NCBI RefSeq assembly: GCF_045066735.1
Contig: NZ_JBISHH010000025.1
Location: 124,001-188,000, forward strand
Reading direction: 5' to 3'
Length of the DNA: 64,000 nucleotides
From: Algibacter sp045066735
GTDB lineage: Bacteria; Bacteroidota; Bacteroidia; Flavobacteriales; Flavobacteriaceae
Shown here: positions 56,680 to 64,000 of the stretch, piece by piece
Position numbering within the stretch: the stretch's first letter is position 1
Layout: each line of letters begins with the position of its first letter
The notes under the pieces: generated by a model
Databases searched by the model: none
Told to the model about the DNA's origin: nothing
The model's input: only the letters and a program-made list of their open reading frames with translations
Program-made: the position numbers and the translations under genes

Positions 56680-57795
56680 TTATTCAAAAACAATCACGCC
56701 TTTTGCGTTTTTACCAGCAAGCATATCGTCAAAAGCTTGTTGTAGATTTTCTAGAGGATAGGTTCTGGTAATCATTTCATCTAACATTAAATCACCTTTA
56801 TCATACAGGTTTGTTAGTTTAGGGAAATCTATTTGTGGGCGGCACTTACCGTAAAGAGGATTGATATAAATTTTGTCCCATTCAAATAAGCGCATGTCGA
56901 TGGTAATCTCTTCCTCAATGCCACTAACTTGAACTGCGGTTCCGGCATTTCTTACCATTGCTAATGGTGCGGCACCTAATTCTGGAATGGCAGTACATTC
57001 AAAAGCATAATCTGCACCTCTTCCGTTTGTCATTTTCTTAACTTCTTTTGCAGCTTTTGTTAAACCTTTATCGTTTTTATCAGCTAAAAATGTGTGTGTT
57101 GCACCAAATTGTTTTGCCATTTCTAATCGTTCTTTATTAATGTCGATAGCAATAATTTTAGCGGCACCAGAAATTCTAGCACCTTGAATAACGTTTAATC
57201 CAACGCCACCAGTACCTAAAACAACAGCAGAACTGCCTGCTTGCAATTTTGCTGAATTTACTACCGAGCCATAACCCGTCATAACACCACAACTTATAAT
57301 ACTTGCCGAAGCCATTGGCATATTACTTTCCAATTTAACGCAAGCCGATTCTTTTACTAAAGTGTATTCTGAAATGGTACCTATGTTGAATGATCGCTCT
57401 ATTGGTTTTTCATTCCATAGCGTACCTTCTAAATGTGCATGACCTGGTGTATAGCCATTACCACCAGCGGTTACTGGAGAGTTGCTTTCACATATATGTT
57501 GGTTTCCTTCCTGGCATTGAAAGCACGTCATGCACGGTGTTGCCCAATTTAAAATAACAGCATCGCCCACGTTAACACTAGAAACAGCGCTACCTATTGC
57601 GGTAACAACTCCTGCACCTTCATGTCCCATAACAATGGGTTTTCCCCAGTTTAAAGAATCGTGGTCGGTATGGCACAAGCCAGCTGCTTTTATTTTTACA
57701 ACAACTTCGTCTTGTTTTGGATTAGCAACGGTTACGGAATCAATAATAAATTGGCCATCTCCTGTGGCAATAGCTGCTTTTGATATTATAGGCAT
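56680..57795 (-). CDS. Zinc-dependent alcohol dehydrogenase (MDR family)
   Basis: 371 residues, cytoplasmic. Catalytic zinc ligands Cys41 (GLCHTDHD), His58 and Glu59 (MGHEGAG) and the later Cys in IISCGVMTG are present, as are the four structural-zinc cysteines Cys88, Cys91, Cys94 and Cys102. The NAD-binding Rossmann motif is VLGTGGVGLNV. The length and zinc set resemble the class III/benzyl-alcohol-dehydrogenase group. It lies 11 bp downstream of the ferredoxin reductase and before GH16, a conserved position in marine demethylation clusters. It might oxidise formaldehyde or process the liberated sugar; the sequence does not decide. Confidence 0.9.
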   Translation of the reverse strand: MPIISKAAIATGDGQFIIDSVTVANPKQDEVVVKIKAAGLCHTDHDSLNWGKPIVMGHEGAGVVTAIGSAVSSVNVGDAVILNWATPCMTCFQCQEGNQHICESNSPVTAGGNGYTPGHAHLEGTLWNEKPIERSFNIGTISEYTLVKESACVKLESNMPMASASIISCGVMTGYGSVVNSAKLQAGSSAVVLGTGGVGLNVIQGARISGAAKIIAIDINKERLEMAKQFGATHTFLADKNDKGLTKAAKEVKKMTNGRGADYAFECTAIPELGAAPLAMVRNAGTAVQVSGIEEEITIDMRLFEWDKIYINPLYGKCRPQIDFPKLTNLYDKGDLMLDEMITRTYPLENLQQAFDDMLAGKNAKGVIVFE

Positions 57796-57806
57796 ATTTT
57801 ATTTTT

Positions 57807-59054
57807 TTAAGCTAAAAAGCTATTAGGTTTAAAAGGTATGGATAGATCTGCGAGTTTTGTTTGATCTAGTTTTTGTTTGGATTTGATAAATTTTGTGCCT
57901 AACACAAAGGCTTTAGCATAATTAACGGCGTCTACCGCCAGTAATTCATCATTTTTAAAATACCAAGCTGAAAAGCTGTTCTCGGCATCTTCGTTTCTAA
58001 TAATAATATTATTGTAACCTTTTGAGAGGCCAACCATTTGAAGTTTGACATCAAATTGATCGGACCAAAACCATGGAATGGTATCGTAAACCACCTCTTG
58101 GCCACATATGGCTTTTGCTGCTGTTTTTGCTTGGTCTACAGCGTTTTGTACAGATTCCAAACGCACGTGATAGTTGTAATGCGGATTATAGTGATAGGTA
58201 CAATCGCCAATAGCATAAATATCAGGATCATTTGTTCTAGCCATTTCATTTACCTTAATGCCATTTTCAATGGTTATTTGGGCTTCTTGAGCTAGTTCTG
58301 TATTTACTTTAATACCAACACCAACAACAATTAAATCGGCATCTAATTTGGTGCCGTCATCACAAATTACGACGCTATAATTTTCTTTATTTTCAATAGA
58401 AACTACATTTTTATTTGTGAGAATTTCTACGCTATTAATTCGGTGTAATTTGGTGAAAAAATCAGACATTACAGGAGCTGTAACTCTAGCTAACACACGT
58501 TCTTCTCGTTCTAAAATAGTGACATGGGCTCCTAATTTTTTTAATGATGCAGCTGTTTCCAGACCAATATAGCCACCACCAATAATTACGGCGCGTTTTT
58601 TTATCGAATTATTTATTGTTTTTCTAATATTTAGAGCATCTGCTGAGGTGCGCATTGGAAACACATTGCTCGCTAAGTGTATACCTTGAATAGGCGGGAT
58701 AAACGGTCTTGCACCAGTTGCAATCACTAATTTATCATAATGTTGTAAACTTCCGTTATTAAGAATTATTGTTTTTTCTTCTCTATTTATGGTTTTTACA
58801 GCGATACCGAGTTTTAGAATTATGTTATCCGTTTTATAGTTTTCCTTGGGAAATAATAAACTCTGTTCCGTCCCTTCTTCACTAGTTAAATAAGCTTTGG
58901 ATAGGGGAGGACGGTGATATGGGAATTCTAAATCGCTATCATAAAGGGTGATTTCCCCTTCCCAACCCTCTCTTCTCAGTGCAAAGGCAAAATTAACACC
59001 GGCATGGCTTGCTCCAATTATTATACAAACCTTATTTTGTGTTGTGCTGCTCAT
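57807..59054 (-). CDS. NAD(P)H-dependent ferredoxin reductase (putidaredoxin-reductase type)
   Basis: 415 residues from the ATG at 59054. An in-frame TTG at 59072 lies inside the ferredoxin gene and is less likely. The FAD-binding motif IIGASHAGVNFA (about 9-20) and the second Rossmann motif IIGGGYIGLETAA (about 160-172) are present, with FYPHRPPLSK-type sequence (PYHRPPLSK) and YAIGDC for the flavin. This is the class of reductase that passes electrons from NAD(P)H to a [2Fe-2S] ferredoxin for P450s. It follows the ferredoxin by 7 bp and precedes the dehydrogenase by 11 bp. Confidence 0.92.
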   Translation of the reverse strand: MSSTTQNKVCIIIGASHAGVNFAFALRREGWEGEITLYDSDLEFPYHRPPLSKAYLTSEEGTEQSLLFPKENYKTDNIILKLGIAVKTINREEKTIILNNGSLQHYDKLVIATGARPFIPPIQGIHLASNVFPMRTSADALNIRKTINNSIKKRAVIIGGGYIGLETAASLKKLGAHVTILEREERVLARVTAPVMSDFFTKLHRINSVEILTNKNVVSIENKENYSVVICDDGTKLDADLIVVGVGIKVNTELAQEAQITIENGIKVNEMARTNDPDIYAIGDCTYHYNPHYNYHVRLESVQNAVDQAKTAAKAICGQEVVYDTIPWFWSDQFDVKLQMVGLSKGYNNIIIRNEDAENSFSAWYFKNDELLAVDAVNYAKAFVLGTKFIKSKQKLDQTKLADLSIPFKPNSFLA

Positions 59055-59061
59055 TAAAATA

Positions 59062-59370
59062 TTATTTAGCAACTGTTAAGATAAGTCCATCTAGGTCTTC
59101 ATTAATTTTCATTTGACAAGATAAACGACTGTATTCACTAACGTTATCGTCAAATTCTAACATATCATTTTCTAATTCATCCGGAGCTCCAGTTTTATCC
59201 CATTGCTCAGGATTAACATGCACATGGCAAGTTGCACATGAGCAAACGCCACCACAATCGCCATCGATACCTTTAATTTTATTTTGAACTGCCAATTCCA
59301 TCACAGATCCTGTGTTTCCTTCTACAGTTGTTGTATTTCCATCACTTGTTATAAATGTTATTTTAGCCAT
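59062..59370 (-). CDS. [2Fe-2S] ferredoxin, adrenodoxin/putidaredoxin type
   Basis: 102 residues. The cluster ligands are Cys39, Cys45, Cys48 and Cys85, the C-x5-C-x2-C...C pattern of vertebrate-adrenodoxin-like ferredoxins (GDCGGVCSCATCHVHV, later SRLSCQM). The middle Cys43 is extra. It is cytoplasmic and sits between the P450 (11 bp upstream) and the reductase (7 bp downstream). This makes a complete class I three-component electron chain. Confidence 0.94.
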   Translation of the reverse strand: MAKITFITSDGNTTTVEGNTGSVMELAVQNKIKGIDGDCGGVCSCATCHVHVNPEQWDKTGAPDELENDMLEFDDNVSEYSRLSCQMKINEDLDGLILTVAK

Positions 59371-59381
59371 GTTTATAAGTT

Positions 59382-60542
59382 TTAAAGTTTATTAAATTTT
59401 ACTTGAATACTATCAAAGCCTACTTTGCGCTCAAATTCATCAAGATTTTCTATGTTTTCTTCGCAATCTAAAATTTCCATAGATTTTACTTTTTGCGTAA
59501 GTACAGTTAAAAGTATTTTCATGATTTGACGCGCATGGGTTGCGCCTAAACAGTTGTGAGTTCCGAAACCGAAAGCTACATGCGGATTTACTTTTCGGTC
59601 TAAAACGACTTCGTTAGCTTTTTCAAAAACACGTTCGTCTCTATTGGCCGAAGCCCAACACATAGATATTCTACTTTGTGCTTTTATCGCATGTTCGCAA
59701 ACTTGTGTGTCTTCTGTAGCAACGCGTCCCATTTGTGTTAGTGGTGAAAAGTAGCGTATTAACTCTTCGATAGCTGTGTTCATAATTTCGGGTTCGTCAC
59801 GTAAACGTTTTAAAGATTTTGGATGGTCTGCAAAATAAGCAATGGAATTTGTTACGGCATTAATAACGGTATCTCTTCCTCCGGCAAAGGTTAAAATCAT
59901 GACACCTTTAGCTTCTTCTTTGGTTAATTTTTTACCATTAATTTCTGATGCCATTAACACGGAGTATAAATCGTTTCCTGGACTCGTAATGGCTTTATCA
60001 AGTTGATTATCAATGTAATCGTATAGTATGTTTGCTTTGTCGCTATCTAATGCTGTATCTTCACTTCTAAAGACGTGTGTTCCCCAGGAAATCCATAAAT
60101 CTGCTTCTTTTGAAGGCACGTTTAATAATAGCGTTAAGGCTCTAGATTGAAGTTTTAAAGCGAATTCTTCAACAACCTCTAATGTTTCCTTTGAAAGGGC
60201 TTGGTCAACAACATCGTTAATTATTTGAGATAAATCTTCTTGGTAAGGAGCTTCTAATGGGCGCTTAAACCAAGGCTCTACTAAATCTCTATAGCCTTTA
60301 TGTTCAGGTGGATCAACTTCAAAAGGAATTTGGCGAGTATCTCTTATATGCACCTCAGAAGGTACTACAATTCTGCCAACTTCTTCACCGCCAGATTGAA
60401 ATGTTTTCCAGTTATGAGCGCATTTACGAACATCTTTATGGCCCAAAACCATTGTTACAGGATCGTTTTGATCGTTCATTTTTCCGAACCCTTTATCAAG
60501 TCGAGCTTCTTTAAACGGGTCTGAAATTTTGCTTTTTTCCAT
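59382..60542 (-). CDS. Cytochrome P450, predicted 6-O-methyl-D-galactose demethylase
   Basis: 386 residues from the ATG at 60542; an in-frame TTG 18 bases upstream (60560) is possible but less likely. Heme-binding loop FGFGTHNCLG with Cys331, ExxR at Glu260-Arg263 (ELIR) and the I-helix AGGRDT (220-225) are all present, and soluble bacterial length means no membrane anchor. In Zobellia and Formosa, P450s of the CYP236A type with ferredoxin and reductase oxidatively demethylate 6-O-methyl-D-galactose from porphyran, giving galactose and formaldehyde. Adjacent ferredoxin, reductase and galactanases make that assignment strong. The CYP subfamily cannot be confirmed without alignment. Confidence 0.9.
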   Translation of the reverse strand: MEKSKISDPFKEARLDKGFGKMNDQNDPVTMVLGHKDVRKCAHNWKTFQSGGEEVGRIVVPSEVHIRDTRQIPFEVDPPEHKGYRDLVEPWFKRPLEAPYQEDLSQIINDVVDQALSKETLEVVEEFALKLQSRALTLLLNVPSKEADLWISWGTHVFRSEDTALDSDKANILYDYIDNQLDKAITSPGNDLYSVLMASEINGKKLTKEEAKGVMILTFAGGRDTVINAVTNSIAYFADHPKSLKRLRDEPEIMNTAIEELIRYFSPLTQMGRVATEDTQVCEHAIKAQSRISMCWASANRDERVFEKANEVVLDRKVNPHVAFGFGTHNCLGATHARQIMKILLTVLTQKVKSMEILDCEENIENLDEFERKVGFDSIQVKFNKL

Positions 60543-60632
60543 GAGTTGAATTTTTTTCAAAATTGGATATAAAATGTTATTTATTAATAGTGTTTTTTAG
60601 CATATAAGTAATCTATTCTGTTATTAAATGTG

Positions 60633-60640
60633 TATTTTTG
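60633..60640 (+). promoter_or_regulatory. Predicted -7 promoter element for the AraC gene
   Basis: TATTTTTG matches TAnnTTTG and lies 27 bases before the AraC start codon. The same 125-base divergent region holds CAATTTTG on the minus strand (60558-60565), one mismatch from consensus, as a possible element for the P450 operon. Confidence 0.4.
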
Positions 60641-60667
60641 AATTTATAGTGATATAATAGAATATTT

Positions 60668-61507
60668 ATGGAGGCTGTATTGGAACAAATTGAGTTAGGG
60701 AAGAAGCAATCTATTTTGGCTTTTGAATATGAGGCCGATCATTTTGATACACCTTGGCACTTTCATCCGCAGCATGAGCTAACTTATATCGAAGAGAGTG
60801 TAGGTACCAAATATATTGGTGATTATGTTGGTTTTTATGAGCCTGGAGAATTGGTGTTGCTTCGTTCTAATTTACCACATTGCTGGAAAAACCATAGTGA
60901 TGAGAGTAAACAATCTAAATCTATTGTAGTGCATTGGAATAAAGGTATTTATCCAAAAGTACCAGAATTGCAACCTATGTTTACTATGTTAACTACGGCA
61001 TCGAGAGGTGTTGTTTTCGATAAAGAGGTTGCTGCATCTTTTTTACCAAGGATTAAAAAATTGACTGAACTAAAAAATTATAAACTATATATTGAGTTAT
61101 TAAATTTGCTTTCAGATTTGTCGGATTGCAATTATAAAACATTATCTGAAGCTCATTTTATAGATGATTTGCCTGTTGAATTTGGTAGTAGAATGAGTAA
61201 AATTCATGATTTTATTGAAAAGCGATTTCATGAAAAAATCTATTTAAAGGAATTGGCAGATTTAGTGAGCATGTCCGAACAGTCGTTTTCACGGTTTTTT
61301 AGTAAAATGATGGGACGACCCTTTTTTACATTTCTAAATGAATACCGAATTAATATAGCAAGTAGAATGCTTATAGATACTGATTTGACTATTGCTCAAA
61401 TTGGTTATGCTTGCGGTTATGAATCGTTACCGTTTTTTCATAAGCAATTCAATAAGTTTAAACAGTCTTCACCTTTAAAGTTTAGAAAAAAATATACTAT
61501 CAAATAG
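60668..61507 (+). CDS. AraC family transcriptional regulator
   Basis: 279 residues. The N-terminal part is a cupin ligand-binding domain (DTPWHFHPQHELTYIEE, then FYEPGELVLLRSNLPHCW, about 24-80). The C-terminal roughly 95 residues are the double helix-turn-helix of AraC (LKELADLVSMSEQSFSRFFSKMMGRP and IAQIGYACGYESLPFFHKQFNKF). It is transcribed divergently from the P450 operon across about 125 bases. This is the usual position for a regulator of that operon, probably an activator that senses a sugar such as methyl-galactose or galactose (inference). It ends 11 bases before the convergent sulfatase gene. Confidence 0.92.
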   Translation: MEAVLEQIELGKKQSILAFEYEADHFDTPWHFHPQHELTYIEESVGTKYIGDYVGFYEPGELVLLRSNLPHCWKNHSDESKQSKSIVVHWNKGIYPKVPELQPMFTMLTTASRGVVFDKEVAASFLPRIKKLTELKNYKLYIELLNLLSDLSDCNYKTLSEAHFIDDLPVEFGSRMSKIHDFIEKRFHEKIYLKELADLVSMSEQSFSRFFSKMMGRPFFTFLNEYRINIASRMLIDTDLTIAQIGYACGYESLPFFHKQFNKFKQSSPLKFRKKYTIK

Positions 61508-61518
61508 AATTGGGAGTC

Positions 61519-63162
61519 TTAATGTTTAGCCTCAGGAAAAGCATCATTAGTATACCTATAAACTTCAGCTTTTCCGGTACCTCTGGCTTCTGTTATTTCA
61601 ATTTTCCATTGATTTCTTAAAGTATTTAAAATCTCTGTATACTTTTGGTTATTAGCTAAGTTATGAAGTTCTGCGGGGTCATTTTTTAAATGGTATAATT
61701 CTTCATAAACAGGTTGCTCTCCATTTAAGGGAGCATCAATATAACCGCGATATACCGCAATAGCAGGGTCGTGCATGCTGTAAAGCATTTCGTTTACAGG
61801 TATTCCCAATTCTTTTGCGTATTTAATTTCTTTTAGAGCCGAAACATTATTGTTTTTATAATAACGGATGTATTTCCATTCTTTATTTTGAACAGCTTCG
61901 CAACGTGGATTTCCAAAATGTGTAGACCATAAATTTTCGGTGTATACATAATCTCTAACTTCTTTTTTATCGCCAAAAGCTAGGTTAGAAATATCTTGTC
62001 CTTGAAAACTGTCGGGTTTATTAATGCCTGCCATTTTTAACATAGTAGGAGCGATATCTATGGTTTGTACGAGTTCATCACTTTTTCTACCTCTATTTTT
62101 CTTAGGAAGGTTGGGATTGAAAATAATAATAGGAACATGTGTTGTTTGCTCATAACACAAAGCTTTACCTCCTAAACCTTGTTGTCCGCCAAATAAACCA
62201 TGATCTGAAGTAAAAATAATTATTGTTTTTTTGTCTAGTTTTAAATCGTTTAGCTTTTTGGTGAGATTACCAACTAATCTATCAATCCCGGTCATAGCTT
62301 CTAGTTCGCGTATGTAGCGCTCTTTTATATCTTTTGGTGTATCTACATAATTGTAACCCGTTTGCCGATCTTCGGCATGTAAAAGGTCTTTAGGTAATTT
62401 TGGCTTTTTAATATCGGCTTTGGCAATATAATTTTCGTGCAACGGGATTTCTAAATCTCTATATAAGGTTTTATAAATTGCGTCATCAGACTCTTTTAGT
62501 TTCATGGTACGCGTACTTGCTCCATGAGGTAAATTAAAATTTATGGATAGCATAAAAGGCTTATCGGTTGGTCTGTTTTCAATAAAATGCAAAGCACCTT
62601 TTAATTTTCGTGCATTTGGATCTAAAAAATCATTAACACCTTCATTTATAATTTCAGGTTGCGTAAAAGCAATGGCATCATTAAAAATAGCATGGTTATC
62701 TTTTGGGTAAAACCCTAAATGACCATGACCTGCATACCAGTAATCAAAACTTTTTTCCATAAGTCCGCTATTATATCCTCCTTTGCCAATAGGAGCGTGG
62801 TTTTTACCAATCCAACCTGTGTAATAGCCATTATCACGCATAATTACGGGGTAAGAGTTTTTCCATGCAGCATCGGAAACGCTGGTGCCAGAGTTGAAGT
62901 TGACACCGTGTTTACGCTCGTATTGACTTAGTAAAATAGATATTCTACTTGGTGTGCAAATAGCACTTGTAACATGTGCATTGGTAAATAAAATACCGTT
63001 ATTGGCTAGTTTATCGATATTTGGTGTTTGCACTATGGGGTTTCCTGTACAACCCAATAAATCATAAGATTGATCATCGGTTAAAATGAATATAATATTT
63101 GGTCGTTCTTGTGCATTTAAAAATGACGTAAAAACAAGATATATTAAAAAAAGCTTTTTCAT
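61519..63162 (-). CDS. S1 family sulfatase, exported
   Basis: 547 residues with a signal peptide ending LNAQ (about residue 18). The formylglycine motif is CTPSR (Cys69). Metal-site motifs are FILTDDQSYDLLGCTGN (25-41) and FTSDHGLFGGQQGLGGKALCYE. The DHGLFGGQQG form marks the choline/N-sulfoglucosamine-sulfatase-like S1 branch. It ends with YHLKNDPAELHNLAN and a short C-terminal tail. It stands next to the P450 regulon but is convergent with AraC, so its regulation is probably separate. It is the eighth sulfatase of the window. Confidence 0.9.
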   Translation of the reverse strand: MKKLFLIYLVFTSFLNAQERPNIIFILTDDQSYDLLGCTGNPIVQTPNIDKLANNGILFTNAHVTSAICTPSRISILLSQYERKHGVNFNSGTSVSDAAWKNSYPVIMRDNGYYTGWIGKNHAPIGKGGYNSGLMEKSFDYWYAGHGHLGFYPKDNHAIFNDAIAFTQPEIINEGVNDFLDPNARKLKGALHFIENRPTDKPFMLSINFNLPHGASTRTMKLKESDDAIYKTLYRDLEIPLHENYIAKADIKKPKLPKDLLHAEDRQTGYNYVDTPKDIKERYIRELEAMTGIDRLVGNLTKKLNDLKLDKKTIIIFTSDHGLFGGQQGLGGKALCYEQTTHVPIIIFNPNLPKKNRGRKSDELVQTIDIAPTMLKMAGINKPDSFQGQDISNLAFGDKKEVRDYVYTENLWSTHFGNPRCEAVQNKEWKYIRYYKNNNVSALKEIKYAKELGIPVNEMLYSMHDPAIAVYRGYIDAPLNGEQPVYEELYHLKNDPAELHNLANNQKYTEILNTLRNQWKIEITEARGTGKAEVYRYTNDAFPEAKH

Positions 63163-63223
63163 TTTATTGATGTTATAATTTATTTAAAATTGAGGGTATG
63201 TAATGTTGTTTGGATTGATGATG

Positions 63224-63943
63224 TTATGGGTTTGTAGACCATAAAGCTGCACTTTTTAACATAGCTCTTCTAGGAAGTTTTAAACCGGCAAGAATCAGTT
63301 CAGCAAAATCTTCTGGTTGTAACACGCTATCTGCAGAACCCTTTTCTGCAATACCTGCTTCAATCGACATATCCGATTCTATGGTGCTTGGGGTTAATGT
63401 AACAACCCTGATATTATTTTTACGTACTTCCTTCATTAAGGATTCAGACATGCCAATAACTGCAAATTTTGATGCTGAATAAGCCGATGTGGTTGCATTT
63501 CCGTTTAATCCAGCTGTAGAAGATACATTAATAATATCGCCTTCATTTTTGGAAATTAAGTACGGTAAAACTTCTTTGGTCACATAATACATGCCCATGA
63601 GGTTAGTTTGTATAATTTGAGTCCATTGATCAACCGGCATGTCATTTAGTGCGCCAAAGCCTCCAATACCCGCGTTATTAACCAATATATCTACACCGCC
63701 TAAAGTGTCTATAATTTTTTTAATGCTTGGTTTTACATCGTCATAATTTCCAATATCAAATACAGCATATGTAGCTTTAATACCGTAAGTTTCTAACTCG
63801 GAAACGGTTGCTTTTAAAGTGCTTTCTGTTCTGCCAGTAATGGCTACATCAATACCTTCTTTGGCAAATGCTATGGCCGTTGCTTTTCCAAGTCCTCTGC
63901 CACCTCCAGTTATAATGGCTTTTTTATGTTTTAAATTTTTCAT
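63224..63943 (-). CDS. Short-chain dehydrogenase/reductase (FabG-like)
   Basis: 239 residues from the ATG at 63943; an in-frame TTG at 63967 would add eight residues and is less likely. The cofactor motif TGGGRGLGKA (about 12-21), NNAG near residue 83 and the catalytic Ser with Y-x-x-x-K (STAGLNGNATTSAYSASKFA) are all present. The sequence resembles 3-oxoacyl-ACP reductase but such enzymes are often sugar or alcohol dehydrogenases. It lies 61 bp upstream of the sulfatase on the same strand. It may oxidise a released sugar such as L-galactose or a derivative, which is only a guess. Confidence 0.9.
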   Translation of the reverse strand: MKNLKHKKAIITGGGRGLGKATAIAFAKEGIDVAITGRTESTLKATVSELETYGIKATYAVFDIGNYDDVKPSIKKIIDTLGGVDILVNNAGIGGFGALNDMPVDQWTQIIQTNLMGMYYVTKEVLPYLISKNEGDIINVSSTAGLNGNATTSAYSASKFAVIGMSESLMKEVRKNNIRVVTLTPSTIESDMSIEAGIAEKGSADSVLQPEDFAELILAGLKLPRRAMLKSAALWSTNP

Positions 63944-63954
63944 TTTTTTTAATT

Positions 63955-64000
63955 TTATTTGGTCCAATAATCTAATACTAAAACGTCGGCTATAATTGGG
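63955..64000 (-). CDS. Possible C-terminal end of an upstream gene, cut by the window edge
   Basis: Reading the minus strand from the right edge, a frame of 14 codons ends at TAA (63955-63957) with translation QIIADVLVLDYWTK. It would stop 11 bases before the SDR start codon, a spacing typical of this locus. It is too short to identify. Confidence 0.35.
   Translation of the reverse strand, partial: PIIADVLVLDYWTK

Noticed and set aside
60543..60560. In-frame TTG extension of the P450
   Set aside because: The ATG at 60542 gives the normal soluble P450 length and the added residues (KKIQL) have no P450 feature.
1..64000. Kappa/iota-carrageenan as the main substrate
   Set aside because: GH117, the P450 demethylation set and GH29 pairs point to agar/porphyran; no GH82 or GH127/GH129-like gene is seen, though a mixed galactan cannot be excluded.

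Overview
The window is about 64 kb of AT-rich DNA from a marine Flavobacteriia-type Bacteroidetes (Zobellia/Formosa-like lifestyle). The evidence is a type IX secretion C-terminal domain, short Bacteroidetes lipoprotein signals, a few TAnnTTTG promoter elements, and almost wall-to-wall algal-galactan catabolism genes. I found no tRNA, rRNA, CRISPR array or insertion sequence. The genus cannot be fixed from sequence alone.

Together the genes look like one large polysaccharide utilization locus for a sulfated, partly methylated red-algal galactan of the agar/porphyran type. It holds four GH16 endo-galactanase-like enzymes plus the decayed tail of a fifth, two GH117 (anhydro-L-galactosidase family), five GH2 (beta-galactosidase type), two GH29 (alpha-L-fucosidase/alpha-L-galactosidase family), two GH28-like beta-helix proteins and eight S1 sulfatases. 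It also holds a cytochrome P450, 2Fe-2S ferredoxin and ferredoxin reductase set of the kind known to demethylate 6-O-methyl-D-galactose from porphyran.

Layout. (A) 1-13113, minus strand: a LacI regulator, then sulfatase, GH28, sulfatase, GH16, GH28, GH117, GH2 and GH29 (cut by the window edge). (B) 13282-27170, plus strand, diverging from LacI across two palindromic operators: divergent GH16, sodium symporter, FAD oxidoreductase, GH2 with an inserted domain, five-bladed propeller, GH2, GH16 remnant, second GH117, sulfatase. (C) 27577-37600, plus: two tandem 860-residue Asp-box propeller proteins of unknown activity, a polysaccharide deacetylase, a DUF5060-type TIM-barrel enzyme, GH29 and a small basic exported protein, then a terminator. 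(D) 37759-50210, plus: two sulfatases, a PhoD-like phosphoesterase, GH16, GH2 and two sulfatases, then a terminator. (E) 50453-52372: a T9SS-exported carbohydrate-binding protein, then a bidirectional terminator. (F) 60542-52451, minus: P450, ferredoxin, reductase, alcohol dehydrogenase, GH16, GH2, esterase, tightly packed. (G) an AraC regulator diverging from F, followed by a sulfatase and a short-chain dehydrogenase on the minus strand.

Proposed flow (inference): surface and periplasmic GH16 enzymes cut the chain, exported sulfatases strip sulfate, GH29, GH117 and GH2 exo-enzymes release monomers, and a symporter takes small sugars in. The P450 system then removes the methyl ether, with the ADH and esterase possibly dealing with formaldehyde. 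No SusC/SusD pair and no sulfatase-maturing enzyme lie in this window, so both must be encoded elsewhere.

The parts least explained by known families are the paired Asp-box propellers, the cytoplasmic FAD oxidoreductase with a C-terminal beta-sandwich, the PhoD-like enzyme among sulfatases, and the GH28-like proteins lacking the canonical catalytic histidine motif.
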